This document shows positions 50,234-60,300 of a stretch of DNA of 64,000 nucleotides, one piece after another. Origin of the DNA: Phytomonas francai (taxonomy: Eukaryota; Euglenozoa; Kinetoplastea; Trypanosomatida; Trypanosomatidae); NCBI GenBank assembly GCA_001766655.1, contig MJCC01000015.1, forward strand, positions 88,406 to 152,405. Direction: 5' to 3'. The translations under genes and the position numbers were made by a program. Below the pieces are notes generated by a model. It was not told the origin of the DNA. It ran no database searches and was given only the letters and a program-made list of their open reading frames with translations. Each line of letters opens with the position of its first letter. Position 1 is the first letter of the stretch.

Positions 50234-50253
50234 ATATATATATATATATATAT
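50234..50253. repeat. TA microsatellite 39 nt after a stop codon
   Basis: About ten TA dinucleotides downstream of the CDC5-like stop at 50194. Confidence 0.9.
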
Positions 50254-50486
50254 GACGTGTGTGGTAAAGCTTATTTTCATGTCAATCTAGCCCCCTTTTC
50301 TCCCCCTCCCCTATGTGTCCGTTTTTGGTGATGCGTGTATATTTGGTTTTGACATTCGGGATGTACCATAAAATTAGTTTCAAAGGAGGATTGAACCCAC
50401 AAAAACAAGGAAAGGGTGAGGAAAGTTGCATCAGTGCTCGTCTGGGCCCTACTCGTCGTCTTTGAGAGCCTCCCCGAATCATTCAT

Positions 50487-51773
50487 ATGTTGACGTGGGT
50501 TGAGGAAGAAGTTGAGAGCCCGTACGGAAGTGTCCGCACGCGGCATTGGGCGGTGCCCACGTCACTGGAAGGGAGCGAGGAAAAAACGGAAGACGATGGA
50601 GAGGAAGGGTTGGAGCAGGCAGAGGATCAGCTTGGGGCTGTTTTATGGAATAGCAACGGTGCCGCGCTGCGTTGGCTGCATGATCACGTCCTCGCGTCGT
50701 TGAAAGGTCGGAGGATTGTGGAGTTAGGGGCGGGAGTGGGGTGCCTTGGTATCGCCCTGGCGATGGGCGGGGCTACGGTGTGCATAACGGACCTCAAAGA
50801 GCTGCTCCCCCTCATCCGTTATAACATCGAACTCAATCAGCGGCGCGTGCAGCAGCGCAGTGGCGGAATTGGGCACTGTGAAGCACTGGAATGGCGTTGG
50901 GGCCCTAGTGAATCGATCAACATCCGAAAAAGACTCAAAAAGCTTAAGATGGCACCGGAAAACCGTGGCGATGACAACAAAGGCAAAAATGCAAAGGGAG
51001 ATGCAGCCTTGGTGTCAGCCGTTGCTAAGGCACTTCACGCCATACAACAACCTTCCCTCGCTATGCGGGGATGCCAGGGCATCTTCTCATCCCACAACTC
51101 CATCAACACAGCGGATGGAGATGGAAATGGTAAGAGAAAAAGGACTAGGGGAAACTCAAGCGAAAGGGTGTCGATGATAAAAGATGAGCCTCCAATAGAT
51201 CTGGTGATTCTATGTGATGCCCTCTACGGTAATCCAAAGGACTGGCCAAGCTTGGTCTACACGCTGAGTGAGATACTAGAAACCAATCCAAACGAATGCT
51301 GTGTTGTTAATTTCTGCGAGCAGCGGGTGGCCGATGTGGAAGGACCTTTCCTAAAGCTTCTTGAAGCGGAAAACGCGATGGTGGCACTTTCCAAACCCTC
51401 TCGCTGGAATGCTCAGGAAGACGCGAAGTTCGTCGCACGGGCGCTCATTGATCGGTGCCGCGGTGATGAACCCGCCGGCGATGTAGACCTCGAACAACTG
51501 AATCAAGCGATTTTAGCCGAAGTCGCCCGGGGAAAACGTGGCGGAGTCTATCGATGGAACTTCTCAACGACAACCCTCGGCGCGGGGGAAGGGGGCTGTG
51601 GAAAGAGCGATCTAGGCATGATCATCCATGCAACAAGGATTACATGGAGGAGAAAAAAGGCAACGCAGCGCTCTGACGAGCTAAAGGTGAACTGTCGAAA
51701 CGAGAACGTTGACGAAAACCCTGTGAGCTTGTCCGTTCCAGCACCAAAGCGCTTTAAAAATGAAATAAACTGA
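50487..51773 (+). CDS. METTL21-like (family 16) lysine methyltransferase
   Basis: A 428-residue protein from ATG 50487 to TGA. The SAM-binding core begins with GAVLWNSNGAALRWL at about 52-66 and motif I IVELGAGVGCLGIAL at about 77-91, followed by the acidic ITDLKE at about 99-104 and NIELN at about 113-117. The post-core motif ILCDALYGNPKDW near 240-252 corresponds to the DxxY region of METTL21/Methyltransf_16 enzymes. These methylate lysines of chaperones, elongation factors and similar proteins. The core is split by a low-complexity insertion at about 150-235 rich in Lys, Asn and Ser. The last 80 residues are basic and end in KRFKNEIN, possibly a nuclear signal. The substrate cannot be read from sequence. 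Confidence 0.85.
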   Translation: MLTWVEEEVESPYGSVRTRHWAVPTSLEGSEEKTEDDGEEGLEQAEDQLGAVLWNSNGAALRWLHDHVLASLKGRRIVELGAGVGCLGIALAMGGATVCITDLKELLPLIRYNIELNQRRVQQRSGGIGHCEALEWRWGPSESINIRKRLKKLKMAPENRGDDNKGKNAKGDAALVSAVAKALHAIQQPSLAMRGCQGIFSSHNSINTADGDGNGKRKRTRGNSSERVSMIKDEPPIDLVILCDALYGNPKDWPSLVYTLSEILETNPNECCVVNFCEQRVADVEGPFLKLLEAENAMVALSKPSRWNAQEDAKFVARALIDRCRGDEPAGDVDLEQLNQAILAEVARGKRGGVYRWNFSTTTLGAGEGGCGKSDLGMIIHATRITWRRKKATQRSDELKVNCRNENVDENPVSLSVPAPKRFKNEIN

Positions 51774-52006
51774 CTGATAATCTGAAAGAAGCGCAAAACC
51801 CGCCCTAGCTGGAGCAATACATTGAATATAAGTGCTTGTAAATGATAAGGAAAAGGCGCAAACACGCTTTCCTTATTTTCCTTCGACACACCTGGACTAG
51901 TTATGGAATTAACGCTTCTTGTGCATATTCTAACTCGTGTTAATTTTACTCTTATTTGGATCTTTCTCTTTGTCGTTGTCTTTTTTTTGTGTGTGTGTGT
52001 ATTATT

Positions 52007-52020
52007 GTTTTCCTTTTAAG
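52007..52020 (+). promoter_or_regulatory. Candidate trans-splice acceptor directly before an upstream ATG
   Basis: A T/C tract at 52007-52018 ends in AG at 52019-52020, and the next three bases are ATG. No AG occurs between this site and the main ATG at 52044, so splicing at or upstream of this point cannot remove the upstream ATG. Confidence 0.5.
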
Positions 52021-52038
52021 ATGCCTTTTTTCATATAA
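52021..52038 (+). promoter_or_regulatory. Five-codon upstream ORF before the coiled-coil protein gene
   Basis: ATG at 52021 opens five sense codons (MPFFI) and stops at TAA 52036-52038, six bases before the main ATG at 52044 and in another frame. It would lie at the very start of the mature leader after trans-splicing. Likely effect is reduced or reinitiation-dependent translation; inferred. Confidence 0.45.
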
Positions 52039-52043
52039 ACCCA

Positions 52044-53630
52044 ATGATAGATGCGGAGACCTCCGGCCCCTCACACGTTGGGTTGGGTAGCTCAGAAAAA
52101 GCGTTGGCATCGTCCTCGTCGATGGCAGTCTTCGATTGGGTACGTGGAGCGAAAAACTCAGCTGAACCTATACTCGATGTGCATGTGGGTGCGGACGAGC
52201 GGCATAATAAGGATAACATTGGGTTATATTGTGTATCATGTCATGCATTGATAGATGCGTGGGAAGCGCTCGCGGGCGCGCACGTTAGGCATCGCATCAT
52301 CCGACGCGAGGACGCCATCGATTGGCTACCCTCCGCCCTCAGCGAAGAGGTCGTGCAGGGCATTCAGCGCTGGCAAGAAGAACACGTTAAGCCGAGGCGG
52401 GCCCTTGCCCATCAGCTCAACGCTGCTATGGATGATCTGTGGGGTACAAGGGAGCGCAAGTTGCGGGCGCTGGCGGAGCTTTTGGAGGAGCTGAAGGGGG
52501 TCGAGGCTCGTCTGGCGGAGACCGCGCAGTCCATCGCGATTGCCTCATGTAATTGGAGCTATCAGCGGCGGGAGATGGAAAAGCGAATCGGGCGGTGGCG
52601 GGAAGGGATGCGGACGCTGCGGGCCTGTCTAAAAAATAAGGCCCAACGTGAAAGCGAGAGCCCTGTCAAGGCTGGAAGCAGGTCCTCTGGTGTGCGTGGT
52701 GTGGGGGATATAAGAACCTTGGAGGATCACCGTCGTCGAACGGTGAGTCGTGAACTATCCCGCACGGAGCATCTTCTGATGGAGTTTGAGCAGTCGTGGG
52801 TAGCTGACAAAGATGCGAAGCAGCGCCAGTGGCAATACTTAGTCTCAATGATGGGTGGCTATTCAGAAGACCTCTCAGCGACAAATGCACATAATGCTTC
52901 AAATCCTGAAGGCGAAACTCAACAAAAGGAATCATATGGGTTCTCGATCGGCGACCTCTCGGATACTCGTTACTATTCTGCGTCCTGGCAAGCGGCTTCC
53001 TATGCGTCACAGGCAGAGGCTATTCTTCTGCAGAGAGCACGTTCTGCGCTTCTCACATCGCAGCATCTCAAAAACGGCGATGGAAATGATAACGATGCCG
53101 TGTGTTCACGAATGAATGATGGAGGGATGGCATCGCCTGTCGTCCCTGGGCCTTCCCCAGGCATCCAAAGTGGAGGGAAGGTGCGCGAACCCGTCCATGA
53201 CTCCACACCTGAGCAAAGATACGCCTCTCAGTATCACACGCAAGTAGAGGAGCTCCCTGCCGGTACTAAGGAGCCTTTGCTTTACCGGACTACACAGGTG
53301 CTGGCGGTAGACTCAACTCAACTACACCGTGAAAAAAATGCCGAACAAGAGCTGAGACGAAAGGAGCGATGGGAGGCATTGTGTGCCAAAGAGAAGCTCA
53401 TCGAGCAGGAGTTGGAAGACGTCCTTTCGAGTGTCGGAATCTCGCCAACTACCACGACCTCTCCTCCAAAGGAATTGAAAGGAAAGGACATTCCAAGATA
53501 TGTAAGTGCGATACCCAGCGATCGCAATAGTCTCAGCCAGCTGTCGCTGAGGCCACACGAGGCTTTGAGAATGCATAGAGAAAGAGGTCAGGGTAGCGCT
53601 TCGAGTAGTCGTGATAGCAGCATCGAGTAA
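52044..53630 (+). CDS. Coiled-coil protein of unknown function
   Basis: A 528-residue protein from ATG 52044 to TAA. After a Ser-rich N-terminus, a CVSCH motif at about 61-65 lies in a stretch with more His (AHVRHR); a small zinc site is possible but incomplete. Residues about 100-205 are rich in Glu, Arg and Leu with heptad spacing, a likely coiled coil. A second charged helical part lies at about 235-270 and another at about 430-480. Linkers are Ser/Gly-rich, and the tail is Ser/Arg-rich. No enzyme motif is visible. The gene is preceded by a five-codon upstream ORF. Such coiled-coil proteins in kinetoplastids are often cytoskeletal or flagellar, but nothing here proves it. Confidence 0.7.
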   Translation: MIDAETSGPSHVGLGSSEKALASSSSMAVFDWVRGAKNSAEPILDVHVGADERHNKDNIGLYCVSCHALIDAWEALAGAHVRHRIIRREDAIDWLPSALSEEVVQGIQRWQEEHVKPRRALAHQLNAAMDDLWGTRERKLRALAELLEELKGVEARLAETAQSIAIASCNWSYQRREMEKRIGRWREGMRTLRACLKNKAQRESESPVKAGSRSSGVRGVGDIRTLEDHRRRTVSRELSRTEHLLMEFEQSWVADKDAKQRQWQYLVSMMGGYSEDLSATNAHNASNPEGETQQKESYGFSIGDLSDTRYYSASWQAASYASQAEAILLQRARSALLTSQHLKNGDGNDNDAVCSRMNDGGMASPVVPGPSPGIQSGGKVREPVHDSTPEQRYASQYHTQVEELPAGTKEPLLYRTTQVLAVDSTQLHREKNAEQELRRKERWEALCAKEKLIEQELEDVLSSVGISPTTTTSPPKELKGKDIPRYVSAIPSDRNSLSQLSLRPHEALRMHRERGQGSASSSRDSSIE

Positions 53631-54071
53631 CTCGAGTACGAGTAGTTTCTCGAACACGATTGATACATTGCGACTACAAAAACTTCAATGACTCCCCACA
53701 TGAGGTTGAGGAAGATTGGAACTGTAGATAAACGAATCCGTTGTTAAATATACCGGAGAAAGAGGCGCATATAGAGCAGTTTAACATAAAATGAATATTA
53801 CCTCATAGAAATTATAGAACACATACCTACCAGAAGTGGTGTTGAATTAGATTGCATAAATAAATAAACAAAGAGTAAGTGGGGGGATATAAGAAAAGTT
53901 ATACGATATAATTTAACTGTCAATAATGGCATGGTCACAGAAATGAAACTGACCTATCACTCTCAAACACGAACCACCTAGAGTAATAAGCATTCCTTCT
54001 TATATAGCAAACAAAGAAATAAAGGAAGGGCTTGAGGATTAGACAGGTACTCACGTTTAAGGTACTTGTGC
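53631..54071. other. Intergenic: between coiled-coil and Oxa1-like genes
   Basis: AT-rich spacer, no gene or RNA seen. AG at about 54039-54040 is a possible acceptor, although no strong pyrimidine tract precedes it. Confidence 0.55.
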
Positions 54072-55367
54072 ATGAGGCTGTCCTCAGTGCGGCGCGGTGG
54101 CGCTGCTTCGTCTATTTTAACTAGCGGTGTTATTTATATCGCCCACTTGGTGGGGTTCACCTCCCCATTCGGTATTCTCGTTCTCGGTGGTGCGCTGTTC
54201 CGTTCTTTTTCATTGATCCCTACAATCTACGGTGATCAGTGCGTTTCGCGAATGGCGCTTGCGATGCCAGAGCTTCAGAAGGCACACAGAGACTTCCTCT
54301 ACATTTCCGAGCACCCTAGCGCCGTCATCTGGGAAAAGAAGGTCGCCGCACAGAAACTTAAAAACGACCGAAACCGTTTTTTCCGAAACTACCGAACCAA
54401 TAATATGAAAATGTTTGTCCCGTACGCCATGGCATCGTTGCTCTCGCTCTACGCGCTCTGCATTCCCTCCCATGTACTTTTGGAGCGCCTCACTCAAGGC
54501 GCTAGCGCGCATATCATAAGCCCGCTCAGCAAATTAGTGGTTATGAACTCGCCAACAGCCCCCGTAGCACCGCTGGAATGGATGACCGCCGCGTCGGCAA
54601 TGACAGCATCGATTCCAGCGGAGGCCATGGTATGCGTTATCGACCCTACACTCGCTATTGCATCCGCGCTTACCTTGTACAACGTCGTTCAACATCTTCA
54701 CCGTCGACGTGGGTTCAATGATCGCATGGATCGTTGGGTGGTAGGAATGCGACGTCGGGCCTGTTGGGGTTATGGAGCCGTCGCGGCATGGAGCTTGCTG
54801 TATGGCCCCGCCTCTAGCCTCTGGTGCGGCGGCGGGCTCACCGCAGCTCTTACTCCTCTGCCTCTGATCCCACACTATCTCGCACCGGTGTGGCTTGGTA
54901 TGAGCCTCGCCGCGCTCGTTAAAACCCTGCTCATTAATCAAACCCTTCCAGGTCGGGCTCTCTGTCGAATTGCAGAATACCCGGCGCAACATGGAAGCTA
55001 CGGCGCGGTTGATACCGCGGAAGGACATGAATATCGCATTGACTTTACAAGCATTGATATGGAGGACCAGCAGGCACGCTGGAGAGCACAAAAGCGTATG
55101 CTTGAGTACGAATTCGACGTCCGCCTGCACCGCTACCTCAACAAAACTGGGCTGTTCAGTGAGCTGGATGAGATGCAGTTCGAGACAGAGCGACTGAAAC
55201 AGATGTACGCTGTCGCCCATGAACGAAACCACGGGCTGCGTTCGAATGGGGAGGCGGCGGCAGAAGAGGTACCCCACACAGGCGACGTCGCCAAGAGTAC
55301 GGATCACTTTCGGACGCCGCCCAATCAGGATCGTACGCACCTGCAGGAAGCGAAGGGAAAGATCTAA
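54072..55367 (+). CDS. Multi-spanning membrane protein, possibly Oxa1/YidC-like insertase
   Basis: I use the ATG at 54072 (431 residues); two further upstream codons are available only from TTG. It ends in TAA. The first part, with FGILVLGGALFRSFSLIP followed by a polar helix containing ALAMPELQKAHRDF and a basic stretch, resembles the first membrane helix and cytosolic hairpin of Oxa1/YidC/Cox18 proteins, which insert proteins into the mitochondrial inner membrane. Further hydrophobic segments lie at about 115-135, 185-200, 235-250 and 270-290, giving about five in all, as in the family. The C-terminal 130 residues are polar and helical, like the ribosome-binding tail of Oxa1. The match is by pattern only, so a different mitochondrial membrane protein is possible. 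Confidence 0.45.
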   Translation: MRLSSVRRGGAASSILTSGVIYIAHLVGFTSPFGILVLGGALFRSFSLIPTIYGDQCVSRMALAMPELQKAHRDFLYISEHPSAVIWEKKVAAQKLKNDRNRFFRNYRTNNMKMFVPYAMASLLSLYALCIPSHVLLERLTQGASAHIISPLSKLVVMNSPTAPVAPLEWMTAASAMTASIPAEAMVCVIDPTLAIASALTLYNVVQHLHRRRGFNDRMDRWVVGMRRRACWGYGAVAAWSLLYGPASSLWCGGGLTAALTPLPLIPHYLAPVWLGMSLAALVKTLLINQTLPGRALCRIAEYPAQHGSYGAVDTAEGHEYRIDFTSIDMEDQQARWRAQKRMLEYEFDVRLHRYLNKTGLFSELDEMQFETERLKQMYAVAHERNHGLRSNGEAAAEEVPHTGDVAKSTDHFRTPPNQDRTHLQEAKGKI

Positions 55368-55762
55368 ACCAAAACTCGACCTCCACGCGCCAAGGTGCGT
55401 ATTCGAAGTAAGGGGCAGACGACGTTGATTGGTTTCACCAATTGTACTTTTGTCCACTGGCAGAAAGGGAGGCATGACGTGTGGAAGGAGAGGTAATGAA
55501 AGCTGTGATATAGGCTTTGTACGCAAACTCCTTCTTTTCCTACCGTCCTCAAACACAAATACAACTAAATTCGTTGAAACTGATTGATTTAAAGGGATTT
55601 CTTTTGTCTCTTACACGCGCTGCTATTCTGAAAAATTGCATGCACACATTTTGGTTCTTCCGTTCTCATTTTGGAGACACAAAATTCACTTAAGAAAAAG
55701 TTATAAAAACGCGTTTCCTCTTGATATAAGACGTTTACCAGACAAATTGCTCTTATTTAAAA
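55368..55762. other. Intergenic: between Oxa1-like and next gene
   Basis: Spacer with mixed composition and T-rich tracts near 55540-55680. No gene seen. Confidence 0.55.
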
Positions 55763-56614
55763 ATGATGACCCGACCCATGCCTTTTAGTGCCTTCACCGC
55801 GATTGTGCGCGGCATCGTTTTGAAGATGCGCAAAGAAACACTCCTTGCCGTTCTCGAAGCCCTCAAAGAAACCGACATGCCCGAGGAGTACGTGCTAAAC
55901 CTAGAGATGATTAAAAAAAATGGGTTTTGGGGCTCAATGAGCTGTGTTCGACTGCAGCAGTACGTACAGAAAACTTATCTGGTTGATTACCACGCCCACG
56001 TCGAGGCCTCAAGCTACAATCGAACGTGGCACTTTTTCCTAGAGGAGGCGGTCGGAATGCGAACGTTTTTCTATCACGAGTTCGCCCCACCGCACATCTC
56101 GACCTCCGAAAGACGCTGCTACCTCGGCACCTACCCCGCGAGGATGGGCGTCGCGGGCCCCCCGGATAACCTCTCACTCGTGAAGGACTGCGATACCTGG
56201 CTTGGCAACTGCCTCCAGTCCCGGCTAAGCCACCCTTGGGTGCTCCAGCAGTGCGTCGACAGCCTCTACACCCTCTACATGTCCTTCACCCACCAGGCGA
56301 TCAAGGACGTGGAGGAGCGGATACGGTCTCTCCCCGCGCACGCCCCCCGCATCACCGCCATCCTGAGGACGCTCTCGAATGCGCACAGTAACGGGCGCGG
56401 GATCCTGCCACAGTGCATCCCACAGAGAAGTCAGTTGTTACTGAACGAACTCGGGGACCTGCTCCGGGCCTCCGATCCTCTGCTGCAACAAAGCAGCAGG
56501 CATTTTGTTCTGGTCAAAGTAAGAGCCTCGTTTGATAGATTCCCGCAACAACAGTGGAAAATGCTTTTCATGAGTTGCTTTGATCACATGGCACCGCAAC
56601 CGAATGAAAAATGA
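55763..56614 (+). CDS. Protein of unknown function (283 residues)
   Basis: From ATG 55763 to TGA. The N-terminus (MMTRPMPFSAFTAIVRGIVL) is basic and hydrophobic and could target mitochondria. The rest looks like a compact, mainly helical protein with scattered aromatic residues, such as SYNRTWHFFLEEAVGM near 92-107 and a helical stretch at about 165-195. A few Cys are present but with no metal-site spacing. No domain was recognised. Composition is normal and the frame is clean, so coding is likely. It lies between a likely mitochondrial membrane protein and a DNA-repair gene, which does not help to assign it. Confidence 0.65.
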   Translation: MMTRPMPFSAFTAIVRGIVLKMRKETLLAVLEALKETDMPEEYVLNLEMIKKNGFWGSMSCVRLQQYVQKTYLVDYHAHVEASSYNRTWHFFLEEAVGMRTFFYHEFAPPHISTSERRCYLGTYPARMGVAGPPDNLSLVKDCDTWLGNCLQSRLSHPWVLQQCVDSLYTLYMSFTHQAIKDVEERIRSLPAHAPRITAILRTLSNAHSNGRGILPQCIPQRSQLLLNELGDLLRASDPLLQQSSRHFVLVKVRASFDRFPQQQWKMLFMSCFDHMAPQPNEK

Positions 56615-57381
56615 GAATCCACGCGTAACTCTTTTAGGCACATAGAGAATGTGTCTTCTGTTTTATTTTACTTTACCAAGCTCATACTAGTTATACTCTT
56701 TTTTTATCACCTATCCTTTTGAAGCGAACCTAACTAACCTTGGTTCATATTCACGTATATTTCGGTGAGATTTTCAGAAAGAAGTCCCTCGTGACTTACT
56801 TTTCCTGCATAAATCTCTCGATACTATTTTATACTATATTTTACTAAACCGTTAATTAATAGTAAGTATCGCATACACATCCTACTTGGCATAGTATTAT
56901 GCAGAAAAACGATCCATACTTAAATCAACTGTCATCATGTCTTCTAGAGAATAGTTTGTAACGCTATCACTTTATAAGAGCGGTCAAGAGTTTTAATTAG
57001 ATTGCACATTCTAAAATCATACTTATTCGTTTCCTACTTAGAAGTATACAACCTGTAGCGATATAATCGTATTAGAAACTGGCATCCGGTATTGAGAGAA
57101 AAAAGTTACATACTCTTCTATCTAATTTGGATTCGGATCTCCGATGATTAATATTTTTATATGCTTTTCCATAAATAAAGGTAATAAAGAGGAGGGAAAC
57201 TGAATGTAAATACGTATGCGTATGTGTGTGTATATATACGTATTATTTTCCCCTATACATAGGGTAGTGAACTAAGCATTTCTTCCATAATTGATATGCA
57301 TGTATAAACGCATCTATAGATTTTCTCGTCCACCTCCCTTAGCGACTTCAAGAAGTGGTCTGAGGATCAGCAAAAGACGAA
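56615..57381. other. Intergenic: before the MLH3-like gene
   Basis: AT-rich, no gene. A nine-base match to the start of the usual spliced-leader exon at 56959-56967 is taken as chance. A pyrimidine tract with AG precedes the next gene. Confidence 0.6.
57321..57342 (+). promoter_or_regulatory. Candidate trans-splice signal of the MLH3-like gene
   Basis: A pyrimidine tract at 57321-57340 is directly followed by AG at 57341-57342, 39 nt before the ATG at 57382. A textbook layout for a kinetoplastid acceptor, but inferred. Confidence 0.55.
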
Positions 57382-60300
57382 ATGAAGGACTTTCTAAATA
57401 GGAATATTGCAGTTCTCTCCGATATGGAGGCACTGCGTGTACGCGCTGAGTACTTATTTCCGACCTTTTCAGCCGTTTTGCATCAGCTCACAGAAGAAGC
57501 GAAGATTGTAAAAGCCTTTGTATTACAGAAACTTTCCCTGTCAAGCCCTCTTCAAAGTGATTCACAGGATAATAATAATAATGCTCAAGTTGAGTGTAAT
57601 CTAAATCCCACTGGGCCATCAGTTTTATGGAGCCAATCGCACACACTCTTTACCAATCTCGCTCTACATGATGCCTGTGTACAGTTCGCCTTCACTTTCG
57701 CATTTCATCCGAATCAGATGCGCGACTTGATTCCAGTGGCTTGTCATGACGATGAACTGAAACCTCCTGCGGCTCATCTGAAGGGCGGCCACCCTGAGGG
57801 GAAAAAAGAAGCTGACACACCACTAAATTTGGGATATTTTCGTGCACTGGCGGCGTTGAGCCGTCGGGTTGGTGTTAGAGTCTCTCTAAGCGTGGGCGCC
57901 ACGGCGGAGTTAACGAGCCCTACGCCATCACAACGGTGTAATGGCCGCAGTCCCCTCGCCAAAGGCGTCCATGAGAGGCACCATCTTCGCCAAGGTCGCC
58001 CCTCGGTCTTGCTGTTGGACATGATGTGGGTAGATGGAGAGTTGGCCTCCTATGATGGAGTAGCAATACCGGTTGATAACAATACGGCATGCTTTCGAGA
58101 ACACCCTAAATCCTGGAATACAAAAGCTGAAAGCTGGGATACCGGAAAAGACGATCACACAAAAATGCCCAGTCATCCTCCGCCACTACACACTATCCTT
58201 GCGTGCAGTCCCTCACGCTTGGCGCAGGCCCTTCTGGATATGCTCTCTGAAGAAGATGCGTACGATACGAGTCGTTGCTTCCGAGGGCATGTTGAGATAC
58301 ATTGCTATACTTCAGATATTTTCTACAATATTCCTGTTCGCCGTGCGCCCTACGTAGGGCGCTTCTCACACCTACATAAATTATCTGAATCTGCTTCACA
58401 AGACCAAACGATAGGAGCAAATATACCCAGCCGCAGCAGTCTGAACCCAAATCGATCTAATACAACAGAGGATGCCTTCACACTCGCACGCCTGCGCGAA
58501 GAGCATCGGGTGTGGGAAGTCGCCTACCGCACGGCTGTAGAAACACTGTTTTCCCCTTTCTGTGAGCATTATAGTTTTTATATGACGCGTGATCGGGAAG
58601 GGTGTTGTCAAGAGCTGGTGGTAAGAATCGATGATAAATCCAACACAGGTGCAGCACATGGTAAGCCTCATGGATCAACAGAGAAGGCGGTGCAAACGCC
58701 TCTGGCCTCGCATTCTCCGAAACAGCAACCGATAGCACCAGTTCCAAAGCTAACATTCTCTTTTTATACAAATTACTGCCCTCCTTACCCAACAGTGATG
58801 AAGCATAGTGAAGGTGGGAGGGCGAAGAGAAGCCGAGACCAACTTGAAGGATTACGTACCGCACAGAGTGGTGGTGCTCCCGTCCTAAATGCAGCATATT
58901 TGCCAAAACATGAGCTACTGCGCTGTGGAACGGCTGTTAACACCCAAGGAACTTCACCTGCAATAGCAAGGAAGGACAGTAAAGGGAATGTTGTTGTAGA
59001 CTACAGCAAAAGAAACGATGCAGGGTTAAGCCACCACTACTCTACAATGAAACTCCCAAAGTATGATTGCATGAACATTTATGGAGCATACCCACCACTC
59101 TCATCATCCTCGTCACCTCAGGTTGTCCTCGTTGTGAACTCACTCCCTGATGCTAGAAACGATAAGCAAACGGTCAGGGAATACGTTCTACAGCTAGCAG
59201 TTCGTATATGGAGGGCCTTTTACCCATCCCTGAACGTTGTCATACCCTACAACAGAGTAGTCAATGAAGAGACACGCACCGGTCGAATACACTCTGATCT
59301 GGAAAAGAACTCCACAAGAGGGGATGAGTTTTTCTCCAATTGCTGCTGCTTCTATAAAGGAAGCTGCCTCAGCCATCCAAAAGAGATGTTGAAGCCAAGG
59401 TTGGAGGTTACCAACACAGCTAAGGAAACAGTACCCATGCAGTGCGTTAAGCATGACCTTTCAGAAGCTGTTCTTCGAATTACCGCTGTTAAGGGTATCG
59501 CACAGGGGATGCTATGTGTTCTCTTCCTCGAATACACAAAGAAACCGAAACGAAGGAACTGGTTTTCTGGTCTTTCGCCGGCGCCGAAAGCAGAAGGATC
59601 GATGCCAATCCCGCTTATCGTTTCTGCCGCGAAAATGTGTAACCAAAGCAAGTATGCTGCATTGCCTCATAAATCCTTGCTACATTCAGGTGCAAATCAT
59701 ATCTTCTACACTGTAGATTTGTCGCACCCGGCGTACAGGGTTCTCCAACGAAGCTGTGAGAAACCTGCAGACGGCCAAACCTTCCTGATCCCTCTTGTGG
59801 TGCTTGCTAACGTGGAAGCTGTTGAGCGCAGCATGCACAGCGCCTTTACACAGTGTCGCACTCACCACGGACTGACCCCCTTGGCCTCAGACCCATCTGG
59901 AGGATCGGACGATTTTGCGGTGCTTTACCAGCATGCCATTGCTCAATGTCTCGTCGAAGACATTTCCAAAAACAGCGACACGAATAACATCAAGAACTGC
60001 GCTTCACACATCCGTCGGCGCGCAGAACTGCGAAGTGAAGCTAACGATAACGCTGTTCCCAGTCGTAAACGAAATGAAAGTGTGCCAGAGTGCTTAGAAA
60101 CCACCGATGTCCTCCACACAAAAATCGGGGAGGGTGGTCCTCACGACCCTTCACCTGGAGGTGCCTCTTCACATGCGCTGCGCTTTCGCTATGTAATGGA
60201 CCGCATCGCGGGAGCTGGCATGGAGTCTGGGACCACCGCCGCGCTCCTACGTGGTGGTCGGCTAAGAGAGACAGAGACACACGAAACCTCTCAAATGCCC

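Noticed and set aside
56959..56967. Nine bases matching the start of a usual spliced-leader exon
   Set aside because: The rest of the 39-nt exon does not match and there is no repeat array; chance match.
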